A DNA stretch of 19,525 bases, taken from assembly GCA_947625995.1 (NCBI GenBank), contig CANQQN010000009.1, forward strand, positions 1 to 19,525, given 5' to 3'. Position numbers and translations under genes: made by a program. This stretch comes from an uncultured Lachnospiraceae bacterium (GTDB lineage Bacteria > Bacillota > Clostridia > Lachnospirales > Lachnospiraceae). Each line of letters opens with the position of its first letter. Within the stretch, counting starts at the first letter, position 1. The notes under the pieces are model-generated. The model was not told the origin of the DNA and ran no database searches. It was given only the letters and a program-made list of their open reading frames with translations. This document shows positions 1 to 7,415 of the stretch, one piece after another.

Positions 1-539
1 GGATTCAGGGATTCCTTGCTCAGCATCCGCGTCAGCGTCACCAGTGTCTTGAACACTTCCTTGTCCTGCACCGGAAGCTTCTCATAAAGCTTCATTTTTT
101 CAAAATAGAGCCCTTTCACCACAGGCAACCCTTCCCGCGGATCGTCCGAGATCTCCAACACGGTGCCGTCCTTGTCAAAGCACACATACTTGCCGCCGTA
201 CACCACATATCCCACAACCGTTTTTTCATAAACATGGATGCGGATCTTGTTGTACGACAACACCTCCACCTCCACCATATCCAGAAACGGCGGCACGTCA
301 AATTTCCCGTAATGGCTCTTATACAGCAGATAAACCGTGTTGTGGTCCCATTTTGTGGGCAGTACCACTTCCTCGATCTGCTGCTGCGAATAATGGTCAT
401 TTCCCACGACCTCCACTCTTCGCACCGTACACAGGAAAAGCAATCCCACGCCCAGACAAAGCACCAGCAGAAGAATGCCCAGCATGATCAGGATCTTTTT
501 TATTCTCCGCTTTTTCGCTCTTCGTTTGTATTCTATCAT
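1..539 (-). CDS. ftsQ: FtsQ/DivIB cell-division protein (3' end outside window)
   Basis: This is the N-terminal 179 codons of a bitopic division protein; the frame stays open to the left edge, so the C-terminus is missing. The protein starts MIEYKRRAKKRR, a short basic cytoplasmic tail. One membrane segment follows at about residues 15-39, rich in Leu/Val/Ile. Then comes a POTRA-like region beginning VRRVEVVGNDHYS (about residue 40), which includes VEVEVLSYNKIRIHVYEK and VVYGGKYVCFDKDG, typical of FtsQ/DivIB. FtsQ/DivIB works outside the membrane with FtsL and FtsB/DivIC to activate septal FtsW and its PBP. The start ATG lies 6 bases after the murA stop, and the murA 3' end supplies the AAAGGA ribosome site, so the two are probably coupled. 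Its position as a late dcw gene after murA fits. The family call rests on topology, motifs and context. Confidence 0.88.
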   Translation of the reverse strand, partial: MIEYKRRAKKRRIKKILIMLGILLLVLCLGVGLLFLCTVRRVEVVGNDHYSQQQIEEVVLPTKWDHNTVYLLYKSHYGKFDVPPFLDMVEVEVLSYNKIRIHVYEKTVVGYVVYGGKYVCFDKDGTVLEISDDPREGLPVVKGLYFEKMKLYEKLPVQDKEVFKTLVTLTRMLSKESLN

Positions 540-545
540 AGGTCG

Positions 546-1805
546 TTATCCTTTCTGTATGCGGATCTTTGCGCCAAGCATAGTAAGATCTCTGCTGATA
601 TCCTCATAGCCCCGCTCAATAAACCCGGTGCCTGTAATAGACGTGTTTCCCTCCGCCATCAGGCCGGCGATCACCAGCGCCGCGCCTCCACGAAGCTCCT
701 GCGCCTCCACGCAGGCGCCGTATAAGCGGGGCACGCCCTCGATCACCGCAAGGTCGTTTGTATTGCGGATCCGTGCACCCATTTTTTTCAGTTCACCGAT
801 GATCTTAAACCGCTGTTCAAACATTCTTTCCTGCAGGCAGCTGATCCCCTCCGCTCTGGTGAGCGCCGCCATCATCTGGGACTGCAGATCGGTGGGAAAC
901 CCGGGATAAGGCGCCGTATCCAGAAATGTGATGCTCCGCAGGGTTTCCGGCGCTTTCACAGACAGCGCTTTCTCCTTCTTATCCATTATAACCGATGCGC
1001 CCAACATTTCAAGAGGGTAAAGCTGTCCCCGCCAGCCTTCCGGAGAAACGCCTGCAATGCGAATATGGCCGCCGCAGCCTGCCGCCGCGATGGCGTATGT
1101 GCCGGCTACGATCCGGTCGCCGCCAATGGTATACTCCGCTCCGTGAAGCTGCTTTGGCGGACAGACCACAATGCGCCCCGTCCCGCCGCCGAAGATCCCC
1201 ACGCCCATAGACTGTAAAAATCCACAGAGTTCGCAGATCTCCGGCTCCTTTGCGCAGCCGTTTAAAACCGTCACTGCCTTTGCCGCCGCAGCGGCGATCA
1301 AAAGATTTTCCGTTGCGCCTACGCTTGGGAAGCTAAGGGTAATGCTTCCTCCCAAGGGGACGCCCTTTCCGATGACCTCCGTCTTTTCTTCCGTGATCTC
1401 AAAGCCCATATCTCGGAACCCCTGAAGATGCAGGTTAATGGGCCGTTCCCCGATGACGCAGCCGCCCGGATAGGCAATTCTGGCTTCCGAAACCCGTCCC
1501 AAAAGACTTCCCATCAGAAGCACGGACGAACGCATCTTTCCTGCCTCCCGGCCGGTGATCTCGTGGCTGCTCAGCGAGTCGGCACAGACCACCACCGTTG
1601 TTTTTTCCCTGCGGATGCTGCAGCCCAAACTCTTCAGGATTTGGAGCATATCATCCACATCGGTGATCCGGGGACAATTGTGGAGCACTGTCTCTCCCGG
1701 ATTTAACAGCGCGGCCGCCAATATGGGCAGCGCCGCATTTTTGGAGCCCTGCACCTGTATTTCGCCATGGAGGCAACGACCCCCGACGACACTGATTTTC
1801 TTCAA
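546..1805 (-). CDS. murA: UDP-N-acetylglucosamine 1-carboxyvinyltransferase MurA
   Basis: MurA transfers enolpyruvate from PEP to UDP-GlcNAc, the first committed step of peptidoglycan synthesis, in the cytoplasm. The sequence shows the EPSP-synthase-like fold signature QGSKNAALPILAAALL near the N-terminus and PGGCVIGERPINLH, which carries the catalytic Cys loop. I choose a TTG start at 1805 (419 aa): GGGGAGG sits 7 bases upstream, and this start puts Lys-Asn at 22/23 and the Cys at 116, almost exactly the E. coli positions (22/23 and 115). An in-frame ATG at 1829 would add 8 residues (MGCGEALH) but has no ribosome site. The Cys rather than Asp in the loop predicts fosfomycin sensitivity by family knowledge. 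MurA lies between ftsW and ftsQ in the dcw operon. A second MurA copy, common in Firmicutes, could exist elsewhere. Confidence 0.95.
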   Translation of the reverse strand: MKKISVVGGRCLHGEIQVQGSKNAALPILAAALLNPGETVLHNCPRITDVDDMLQILKSLGCSIRREKTTVVVCADSLSSHEITGREAGKMRSSVLLMGSLLGRVSEARIAYPGGCVIGERPINLHLQGFRDMGFEITEEKTEVIGKGVPLGGSITLSFPSVGATENLLIAAAAAKAVTVLNGCAKEPEICELCGFLQSMGVGIFGGGTGRIVVCPPKQLHGAEYTIGGDRIVAGTYAIAAAGCGGHIRIAGVSPEGWRGQLYPLEMLGASVIMDKKEKALSVKAPETLRSITFLDTAPYPGFPTDLQSQMMAALTRAEGISCLQERMFEQRFKIIGELKKMGARIRNTNDLAVIEGVPRLYGACVEAQELRGGAALVIAGLMAEGNTSITGTGFIERGYEDISRDLTMLGAKIRIQKG

Positions 1806-1816
1806 ATGAAGCGCCT

Positions 1817-1849
1817 CCCCACAACCCATATAATTTAATATATGTGGGG
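1817..1849 (-). promoter_or_regulatory. Hairpin overlapping the murA ribosome site
   Basis: In the gap between ftsW and murA, CCCCACA (1817-1823) and TGTGGGG (1843-1849) form a perfect 7-bp inverted repeat. Its AT-rich loop can extend the stem imperfectly. On the transcript, the 3' arm supplies the first four G of the GGGGAGG ribosome site used by the TTG start of murA. Folding would therefore partly hide that site. There is no U-tract, so it is not a standard terminator. A regulatory role is inferred. Confidence 0.35.
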
Positions 1850-1866
1850 TCGGGGGATATGTGTCA

Positions 1867-2979
1867 TCAACGTTTCGGGATGCAACGGGACAGGTTCAGG
1901 GCAATGCCCATTTCCGCCAGCAGAAACACCACCGACGTGCCTCCGTAGCTGATGAAGGGCAGCGTGATGCCTGTATTCGGAATGGTATTTGTGACAACAC
2001 CGATATTCAAGATCACCTGAATGGCAATATGTCCCAGTATACCGGCGCCCGTCAGGGTGCCGAACAGATCCGGCGCGTGCTGGGCGATCAGCAGGAACCG
2101 CCAGATCATCACAAAAAACAAAAGGATCAAAAGGAGCGCGCCCACAAGGCCAAGCTCCTCGCAGATTATGGAAAAGATCATATCATTCTGGGCCTCCGGG
2201 ACAAATCCCAGCTTCTGCATGCTCTCCCCCAGTCCCCTGCCGAACAGGCCGCCGGAGCCGATGGCATACAGCCCCTGTATGGTCTGATAACCCTTTTCGT
2301 ATTTCTCCGGATTCCGCCAGATCATCAGCCGTTCCAGACGGTAAGATTCCATGCTCAGGAACAGGGACATCATAGCCACGCCCGCGCCGCCGATGCACAC
2401 AAAGGGAAAATACGCGGGATAAGCGGTGAAGATCACGATCACCGCGATCCCCAATATGATGATAGCGGTGCTTAAGTTGTTGGTCCCCACCAGCGCCACG
2501 ATAGGCAGGGTCATGGCGAACACCCCGATGAGCCACGCCAGCGGATGCTTTTTGTTCTCCCTGCGGCTGATCACACTTGCCAGAAACAGGATCACCGCCA
2601 CCTTGGCAAATTCCGAAGGCTGGAAGGACAAAGGTCCTAAGGCAAGCCACCGTTTGGAACCGTTGTAGGACTGGCCGATAAGAAGCACCAGCGCCGACAA
2701 CACAAGGGATATGCCGTACCCCGCAACGGCAAATCTTTCCCACAGATGATAATCGGTAATGGAAGCCACATACATGACCAACAGGCCGATGGCCGTGGCA
2801 AAAAACTGTTTTTTCAGGTAATACCCGGCGTCGCCGAATTTTACCCTTCCGTTGTAGGAGCCGGTGCTGTAGAGCATCACCAGACCGAATACTACAACCA
2901 AAAGTACGCAGACCAAAAGTGGATAGTCAATGGTTTTATCTGATGCAGTGACCTTGCTTTTCAGCGGCCATCTCACCAT
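1867..2979 (-). CDS. ftsW: FtsW, SEDS-family septal peptidoglycan glycosyltransferase
   Basis: This is a 370-aa polytopic membrane protein with about ten hydrophobic segments from residue 20 to the C-terminus. SEDS hallmarks are present: NGSKRWLALGPLSFQPSEFAK (about 106-126), GRGLGESMQKLGFVPEAQNDMIF (about 247-269, with the acidic D266 at the position linked to activity in RodA/FtsW) and a C-terminal NTGITLPFISYGG. FtsW polymerises lipid II at the septum and pairs with a class B PBP. The gene begins 4 bases after the murD stop; the murD end itself carries the AGAGGAG ribosome site. Length is normal for FtsW. RodA or SpoVE are related alternatives, and the dcw location favours FtsW (in sporulating Firmicutes the paralogue here can be SpoVE). 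Confidence 0.92.
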   Translation of the reverse strand: MVRWPLKSKVTASDKTIDYPLLVCVLLVVVFGLVMLYSTGSYNGRVKFGDAGYYLKKQFFATAIGLLVMYVASITDYHLWERFAVAGYGISLVLSALVLLIGQSYNGSKRWLALGPLSFQPSEFAKVAVILFLASVISRRENKKHPLAWLIGVFAMTLPIVALVGTNNLSTAIIILGIAVIVIFTAYPAYFPFVCIGGAGVAMMSLFLSMESYRLERLMIWRNPEKYEKGYQTIQGLYAIGSGGLFGRGLGESMQKLGFVPEAQNDMIFSIICEELGLVGALLLILLFFVMIWRFLLIAQHAPDLFGTLTGAGILGHIAIQVILNIGVVTNTIPNTGITLPFISYGGTSVVFLLAEMGIALNLSRCIPKR

Positions 2980-2983
2980 GGAC

Positions 2984-4357
2984 TCACTCCTCTAAATCAT
3001 GTACATATTCTTTGAATAATCTGCCTCTTTCTTCGTAATTTTTGAACATGCCCCAGCTTGCGCAGGCGGGAGAAAGCAGCACCGCGTCGCCGGCCTGCGC
3101 CTCCTTCGCCGCGGTCTGTACCGCCTCCTGTAAGCTGTCCGCAAAGATAATATGGGTAAAGCCGTGTTTTTCGGCTGTCTCTGCAATCTTTGGCGCCGTC
3201 TGGCCGATGAGGATCAACGATTTCATCCTGCCAAGACATGCCTCGATCCAGTCGTCATAGGGAGATTTCTTATCATACCCTCCCGCAATGAGCACCGTGG
3301 GCCGCACCATAGCCTCGATCCCCTTGATGGCGGCGTCGGTGTTGGTGCCTTTGGAATCATTGTAATAAGTGACACCCTTCACTTCCTTCACAAATTCGAT
3401 CCGGTGCTCTACTGCCCTGAAGCTGTAAACGCCTTCCCGAATTACATCCAAAGGTACGTTCATGGCTGCGGATACGGCGATGGCCGCCATGACGTTTTCT
3501 ACATTATGGCCGCCGAGAAGCTGCATCTTCGCGATTTCACAGACCGGCTGTTCCTTATCTCCGTCATTATACAGGATCACGCCGCCGGTCTCATCAAGAT
3601 ATACGCCCTTTTCAAGCTTCTGTTCCCGGCTGAAAAATACGGTCTGCGCCTGTACTCTGCCGCCGAACGCTCTTGTGATCTCGTTGTCATAGTTTAATAC
3701 GCAAACATCCGCCACAGTCTGGTTTTTTGTGATTGCAAGCTTCGCGTTCTCATAATTTTCCATCGTATAGTGGCGGTTCAAGTGATCAGGCGTCACATTC
3801 AGGATCGCGGTCACATGGGGACGAAATTGATGTACCGTCTCCAATTGGAAACTGCTGATCTCCGCCACCGTCACCGATTCTGCCGTGGTATCTCCCGCAA
3901 CCGACGTATAGGGGATCCCGATATTGCCCACCACAAACACCTTTTCATAGTACAGCTTCATGATCTCGCCTACCAGCGCCGTGGTGGTCGTCTTCCCGTT
4001 TGTTCCCGTGATAGCCGCCACAGTCCCTTTTTCAAAATAAAAGGCAAGCTCTATCTCACCCCAGACAGGGATTCCTTTTTCCCGGAGGCTGTTTACAAAA
4101 GGCTGATCCGTGGGAATGCCCGGACTCAAGACCGCCAGATCCACCTGATCGCAGAGGCTTTCGTCGAAAGCGCCCAGCAGGAGCTTTGGTTCCCCCGCAC
4201 CGGCCTCTCTCAGTTTTTTCGCCAGTTCTTCTTTGTCAAGCTCCTCCTTGCTGTCATAAAGTATATATCTGATCTGATGCTTTTCCAGAAGAGCCGCCGC
4301 CGCGATGCCGCTGATACCTCCTCCCGCCACCAAAATTGTTTTTTCCTTTAAGTTCAT
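2984..4357 (-). CDS. murD: UDP-N-acetylmuramoylalanine--D-glutamate ligase MurD
   Basis: MurD adds D-Glu to UDP-MurNAc-L-Ala using ATP in the cytoplasm. An N-terminal Rossmann-like nucleotide domain begins ILVAGGGISGIAAA. The Mur-ligase P-loop GTNGKTTTT is at about 118-126, DHLNRH at about 191-196, and a candidate carbamylated Lys lies in YENAKLAI (about 206). YNDSKGTNTDA (about 332-341) begins the C-terminal domain, and the protein ends near SPACASWGMFKNYEERG. Length (457 aa) is usual. I prefer the ATG at 4357 (MNLKEKT) because GGAG lies 6 bases before it; an in-frame ATG at 4369 would add MEIK but lacks a spaced ribosome site. The 200 bases upstream are filled with palindromes, and a small open frame ends one base before this ATG, so initiation may be coupled to it. 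ftsW follows immediately. Confidence 0.95.
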   Translation of the reverse strand: MNLKEKTILVAGGGISGIAAAALLEKHQIRYILYDSKEELDKEELAKKLREAGAGEPKLLLGAFDESLCDQVDLAVLSPGIPTDQPFVNSLREKGIPVWGEIELAFYFEKGTVAAITGTNGKTTTTALVGEIMKLYYEKVFVVGNIGIPYTSVAGDTTAESVTVAEISSFQLETVHQFRPHVTAILNVTPDHLNRHYTMENYENAKLAITKNQTVADVCVLNYDNEITRAFGGRVQAQTVFFSREQKLEKGVYLDETGGVILYNDGDKEQPVCEIAKMQLLGGHNVENVMAAIAVSAAMNVPLDVIREGVYSFRAVEHRIEFVKEVKGVTYYNDSKGTNTDAAIKGIEAMVRPTVLIAGGYDKKSPYDDWIEACLGRMKSLILIGQTAPKIAETAEKHGFTHIIFADSLQEAVQTAAKEAQAGDAVLLSPACASWGMFKNYEERGRLFKEYVHDLEE

Positions 4358-4372
4358 TTTAATCTCCATTCC

Positions 4373-4514
4373 GGAGCGTTTGCGCGACGGGGCGATGAGA
4401 ACTGCGGATGCAGTTTCTCATCTGCCGTCAATGGGATTTGGAACGCTCCATAAGAACCTCCGGTTCTTTACAAATCCCATTGTGAAAAATCAGCGCATCA
4501 GCGCGATTTTTCAC
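4373..4514. repeat. Cluster of nested palindromes between mraY and murD
   Basis: Most of the mraY-murD gap (4358-4560) consists of inverted repeats. (a) GGAGCGTT 4373-4380 pairs with AACGCTCC 4442-4449. (b) GATGAGAACTGC 4394-4405 pairs with 4410-4422, with one extra base. (c) CAATGGGATTTG 4429-4440 pairs with its perfect complement at 4471-4482. (d) AAGAACC 4452-4458 pairs with GGTTCTT 4462-4468 inside (c). (e) GTGAAAAATC 4482-4491 pairs with 4505-4514, with inner GCGC/GCGC. Pairs (a) and (c) interleave, so they are partly alternative folds. An 8-base direct repeat, CTCCATTC (4364-4371 and 4521-4528), brackets the block. Read in the operon direction it contains short open frames with ribosome sites (4428-4514 from GTG; 4359-4421 from ATG). 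The build resembles a dispersed REP/MITE-like intergenic element, but only one copy lies in this window. Confidence 0.7.
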
Positions 4515-4560
4515 ACTATCCTCCATTCTAAAGACCCGGTCCGTGGAACAGATCTTCTGT

Positions 4561-5544
4561 TTATAATGCCGCAAGTCCGATACAGCACAGCAGCGCTGTC
4601 ACAACGGAAAATACCGCCACTACCCTTGTCTCTGACCACCCTTCTCCTCTGCCGCTTAAGCCTCCCAGTTCAAAATGGTGGTGAATGGGCGCCATACGGA
4701 ACACCCGTTTTCCGTGGGTCAGTTTAAAATATCCCACTTGGATCATTACCGACAGCACTTCCAGCAGATACACAAACCCCACCAGCAGGATAAATAGGGG
4801 CATCTGCAGCATATAGGCTGTGGAGACCACAAATCCGCCCAAAGCCAAAGAACCGGTGTCCCCCATGAAGACCTTGGCCGGATACACATTGTACAGCAAA
4901 AATCCCATGAGCGCGCCTACCACGCTGCAGGTAACAGGCGCGATGCCGCTGTCCGTGCCTAGGGCCACCACCGTAAAAAAGGTAGCTACCAGCACCGTGA
5001 CGCCCGAGGCAAGGCCGTCCAGCCCGTCGGTAAAATTTACGCCGTTGACGGTTCCCGGCACCGCGAAAAACAAAATGGGAAGGGATAACAAGCCCGGATC
5101 CCACTGATAGCCATGGGTAAAGGGAACGGTCATGGTCATGGGCACTTCCTCTACTTTTATGAGATACACCGCAAATATCCCGGTAATGACAAACTGCAAA
5201 AGCAGCTTCTGCCATGGGAGCAGCCCGTCGCTGCGTTGCAGGACCACCTTCAGATAATCGTCCAGAAAACCGATAAGTCCAAATCCCACCGTCATAAACA
5301 GCACAGGGATCAGCCGTGGGTATTCTCTTATATAGATTAGGGACGTAATGCTCACCGCCATCAGGATCACCAGCCCGCCCATGGTGGGAGTACCGCTTTT
5401 TACCTGATGGGAGACAAGCTCTTCACGCTCTGTCTGTCCGCATTTTAACCTTTTTAACAGCGGGATGATCACAGGGCTTAAAATCACCGCGATCACAAAG
5501 GCTATGATCACCGGCAGTACCGGGCCTAAAAAATCATAGTTCAT
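4561..5544 (-). CDS. mraY: Phospho-N-acetylmuramoyl-pentapeptide transferase MraY
   Basis: MraY moves phospho-MurNAc-pentapeptide from UDP to undecaprenyl phosphate, making lipid I at the inner membrane face. This 327-aa protein has about ten membrane segments and all the family signatures: GTPTMGG (51-57), the Asp pair of GFLDDYLK (about 92-99), NFTDGLDGLA (170-179), FMGDTGSLALGG (about 226-237) and APIHHHFE (285-292). The ATG at 5544 has GAGGTG 8 bases upstream. In B. subtilis murE lies just upstream of mraY; here the upstream neighbour is directly the second PBP, so murE must lie elsewhere. Length is normal for the family, and no key motif is missing. Confidence 0.96.
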   Translation of the reverse strand: MNYDFLGPVLPVIIAFVIAVILSPVIIPLLKRLKCGQTEREELVSHQVKSGTPTMGGLVILMAVSITSLIYIREYPRLIPVLFMTVGFGLIGFLDDYLKVVLQRSDGLLPWQKLLLQFVITGIFAVYLIKVEEVPMTMTVPFTHGYQWDPGLLSLPILFFAVPGTVNGVNFTDGLDGLASGVTVLVATFFTVVALGTDSGIAPVTCSVVGALMGFLLYNVYPAKVFMGDTGSLALGGFVVSTAYMLQMPLFILLVGFVYLLEVLSVMIQVGYFKLTHGKRVFRMAPIHHHFELGGLSGRGEGWSETRVVAVFSVVTALLCCIGLAAL

Positions 5545-5579
5545 AATTTACACCTCAAAAACTCTTTTGTTTTTTCGTA

Positions 5580-7415
5580 TTATGATTCCCGCTTCTCAAC
5601 ACCGAGATAAGGAAGAATATTTGCAAAAATACGCTGGGCCACCGGAGCGGCAATGGTGCCTCCGTAATAGATGCCCTGCGGTTTTCTGATGATCACAAGG
5701 ACAAGCACCTTTGGATCGTCTGCAGGGGCAAACCCCAAAAAGGAGGAAATGTACTGTCTGGCGCTTCGGGGCAGCGTCTGTGAGGTGGCCGTCTTGCCGC
5801 CGATGGCAAACCCCTCTACACCGGCCTTATTTCCGGTACCCTCGGAGACTACCTTTTCCAAAATTCCCCGCACTTCCCCGGAAACCTCCTCGGAGATCCC
5901 GATCTTGCTTGTGGGAAACGTAAGCGCCTTTTGTTTGCCCGTCTGAGGATCCACAACGTACTTTCCAAAATGCGGCGTGATCCGCGTACCGCCGTTTATA
6001 ATGGAGGAAACCGTAGTGGCAAGCTGTATGGGCGTGATCTGGAAGGACTGCCCGAAAGCGACTGTAGCAAGCTCCACATTCCCCATATCCTTTTGCTGGT
6101 GCATAATGGTTCCCGCCTCGCCGGGCAGATCAATGCCCGTCTTTTTCAGAAGCCCGAATTTTTTAAAATAAGAATAATATTTTGAAACGCCGAGGCGCAA
6201 TCCCACTTCGATAAACACCGGATTGCAGGAATTCATGGCGCCCTCCACAAATGTCTGGGTGCCGTGGCCCGCCCGTTTGTGGCAATGGATGCGACGGTCG
6301 TCCACGATCTTAAATCCCGGGCAGTGAAATGTCTCGTTCAGCGAGACCACACCTTCCGAGAGCCCCGCCGCCATGGTGATGACCTTGAACACCGACCCCG
6401 GCTCATAGGTATCATTGATGCTGTTGTTGCGCCACATCTGATTAAGGGCGTCCTGCTTTTTTTCCTGCTGGGACTTTTCCGGTTCCATGCTCTGGGCAGG
6501 CGCTTCTGTCTGTACCTGCACGGCCGCCTGCTGTGCCTGCGCGGCCTGATCCGGCGCTTCTGTTTCCGGGCTTTCCGTAACAGGCGCCTCTGTATTCTGC
6601 AGCACAAAGGGCGTGTTTAAGTCAAATTCCGGTGCGTTGGCCATAGCCAGAATCTCTCCGTTGGAGGGATTCATCACGATCACCGACGCGCTCTCCGCCT
6701 GCTTTTCCTCCCAGACCCGGTAGGTCTCCTGCTGGGCAAATTTCTGTATATTATAATCCAGTGTCAGCACAAGATCGTTGCCGGCTACCGGCTCCACCCG
6801 TTCCTCCCCTGCGTCCTCGATCTCAACGCCGCGGGCGTCGGTGAGCGCCAGTATCTGTCCGTCAATTCCGTTCAGTACACTGTCATATTTCACCTCAAGA
6901 CCGATGATTCCCTGATTATCCGCGCCTGTAAATCCCAAAACCTTGGAGGCAAGATTGCCGTACGGGTAATACCGTTTAAAATCCTCATCCACCTTTACCC
7001 CCGCCAGCTTATAATTGCGGATGGCGTCTCCGGTCTCTTTGTCCACATTTTTCTTGATGATCTCCATGGAGCTTCGCTTTTCCACCCGTTTTTTTACGTC
7101 GGCTTCTTCCATGGAAAGCTCTTTTGTGAGAACCTCGATCACTTTTTGGGCGTCCTCGATCTGACTGTGGATCACAGAAATCGTACACACTGTTTTGTTC
7201 GCAGCCAGCACTACGCCGTTGGTATCCAATATTTTTCCTCTTGCCGCCTTGATGCTCCGCTCACGCTGATGGAGGTCCTTGGCCTTTACGCCATAAAATT
7301 CGGAGCAGAATATCATCAGATATACCAGTCTGCACATCAGAATAACAATAACAAGGGTGATCATGATGAACACCACAAAAATCTTTTTCTTGTTAAATGT
7401 TTTATTCCTTTGCAT
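5580..7415 (-). CDS. Class B penicillin-binding protein (SpoVD/FtsI-like) with KTA motif
   Basis: This is a septal-type DD-transpeptidase that cross-links peptidoglycan outside the membrane. In numbering from the upstream ATG (7427) there is one membrane anchor (about 15-40), then a PBP dimerisation domain (RGKILDTNGVVLA through GLEVKYDSVLNGIDG). The transpeptidase domain follows, with SVFK (S345-K348) and SCN (400-402). The third motif reads KTAT (545-548) where most relatives have KTGT. A low-complexity Ala/Gln/Glu/Pro insert (about 275-325) sits just before the SxxK motif. The protein ends soon after the catalytic domain and has no PASTA domain. I choose the ATG at 7415 (MQRNKTF, 611 aa) because GAGG lies 7 bases before it; the ATG at 7427 lacks a ribosome site. 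That ribosome site and ATG lie inside a long stem (7411-7472). In B. subtilis the second PBP of this cluster is the sporulation protein SpoVD; whether that holds here is unknown. Confidence 0.9.
   Translation of the reverse strand: MQRNKTFNKKKIFVVFIMITLVIVILMCRLVYLMIFCSEFYGVKAKDLHQRERSIKAARGKILDTNGVVLAANKTVCTISVIHSQIEDAQKVIEVLTKELSMEEADVKKRVEKRSSMEIIKKNVDKETGDAIRNYKLAGVKVDEDFKRYYPYGNLASKVLGFTGADNQGIIGLEVKYDSVLNGIDGQILALTDARGVEIEDAGEERVEPVAGNDLVLTLDYNIQKFAQQETYRVWEEKQAESASVIVMNPSNGEILAMANAPEFDLNTPFVLQNTEAPVTESPETEAPDQAAQAQQAAVQVQTEAPAQSMEPEKSQQEKKQDALNQMWRNNSINDTYEPGSVFKVITMAAGLSEGVVSLNETFHCPGFKIVDDRRIHCHKRAGHGTQTFVEGAMNSCNPVFIEVGLRLGVSKYYSYFKKFGLLKKTGIDLPGEAGTIMHQQKDMGNVELATVAFGQSFQITPIQLATTVSSIINGGTRITPHFGKYVVDPQTGKQKALTFPTSKIGISEEVSGEVRGILEKVVSEGTGNKAGVEGFAIGGKTATSQTLPRSARQYISSFLGFAPADDPKVLVLVIIRKPQGIYYGGTIAAPVAQRIFANILPYLGVEKRES

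Noticed and set aside
1861..2475. Plus-strand open frame of about 200 codons over ftsW
   Set aside because: It is Gln/His/Asp-rich nonsense opposite a well-conserved SEDS protein.
4364..4528. A complete insertion sequence between mraY and murD
   Set aside because: It is too short, has no transposase frame and no clear terminal inverted repeats. Only a non-autonomous or REP-like element remains possible.
5580..7415. Second PBP as a pseudogene because of the KTA motif
   Set aside because: The frame is full length, the other two motifs are intact and the surrounding domain is well kept.
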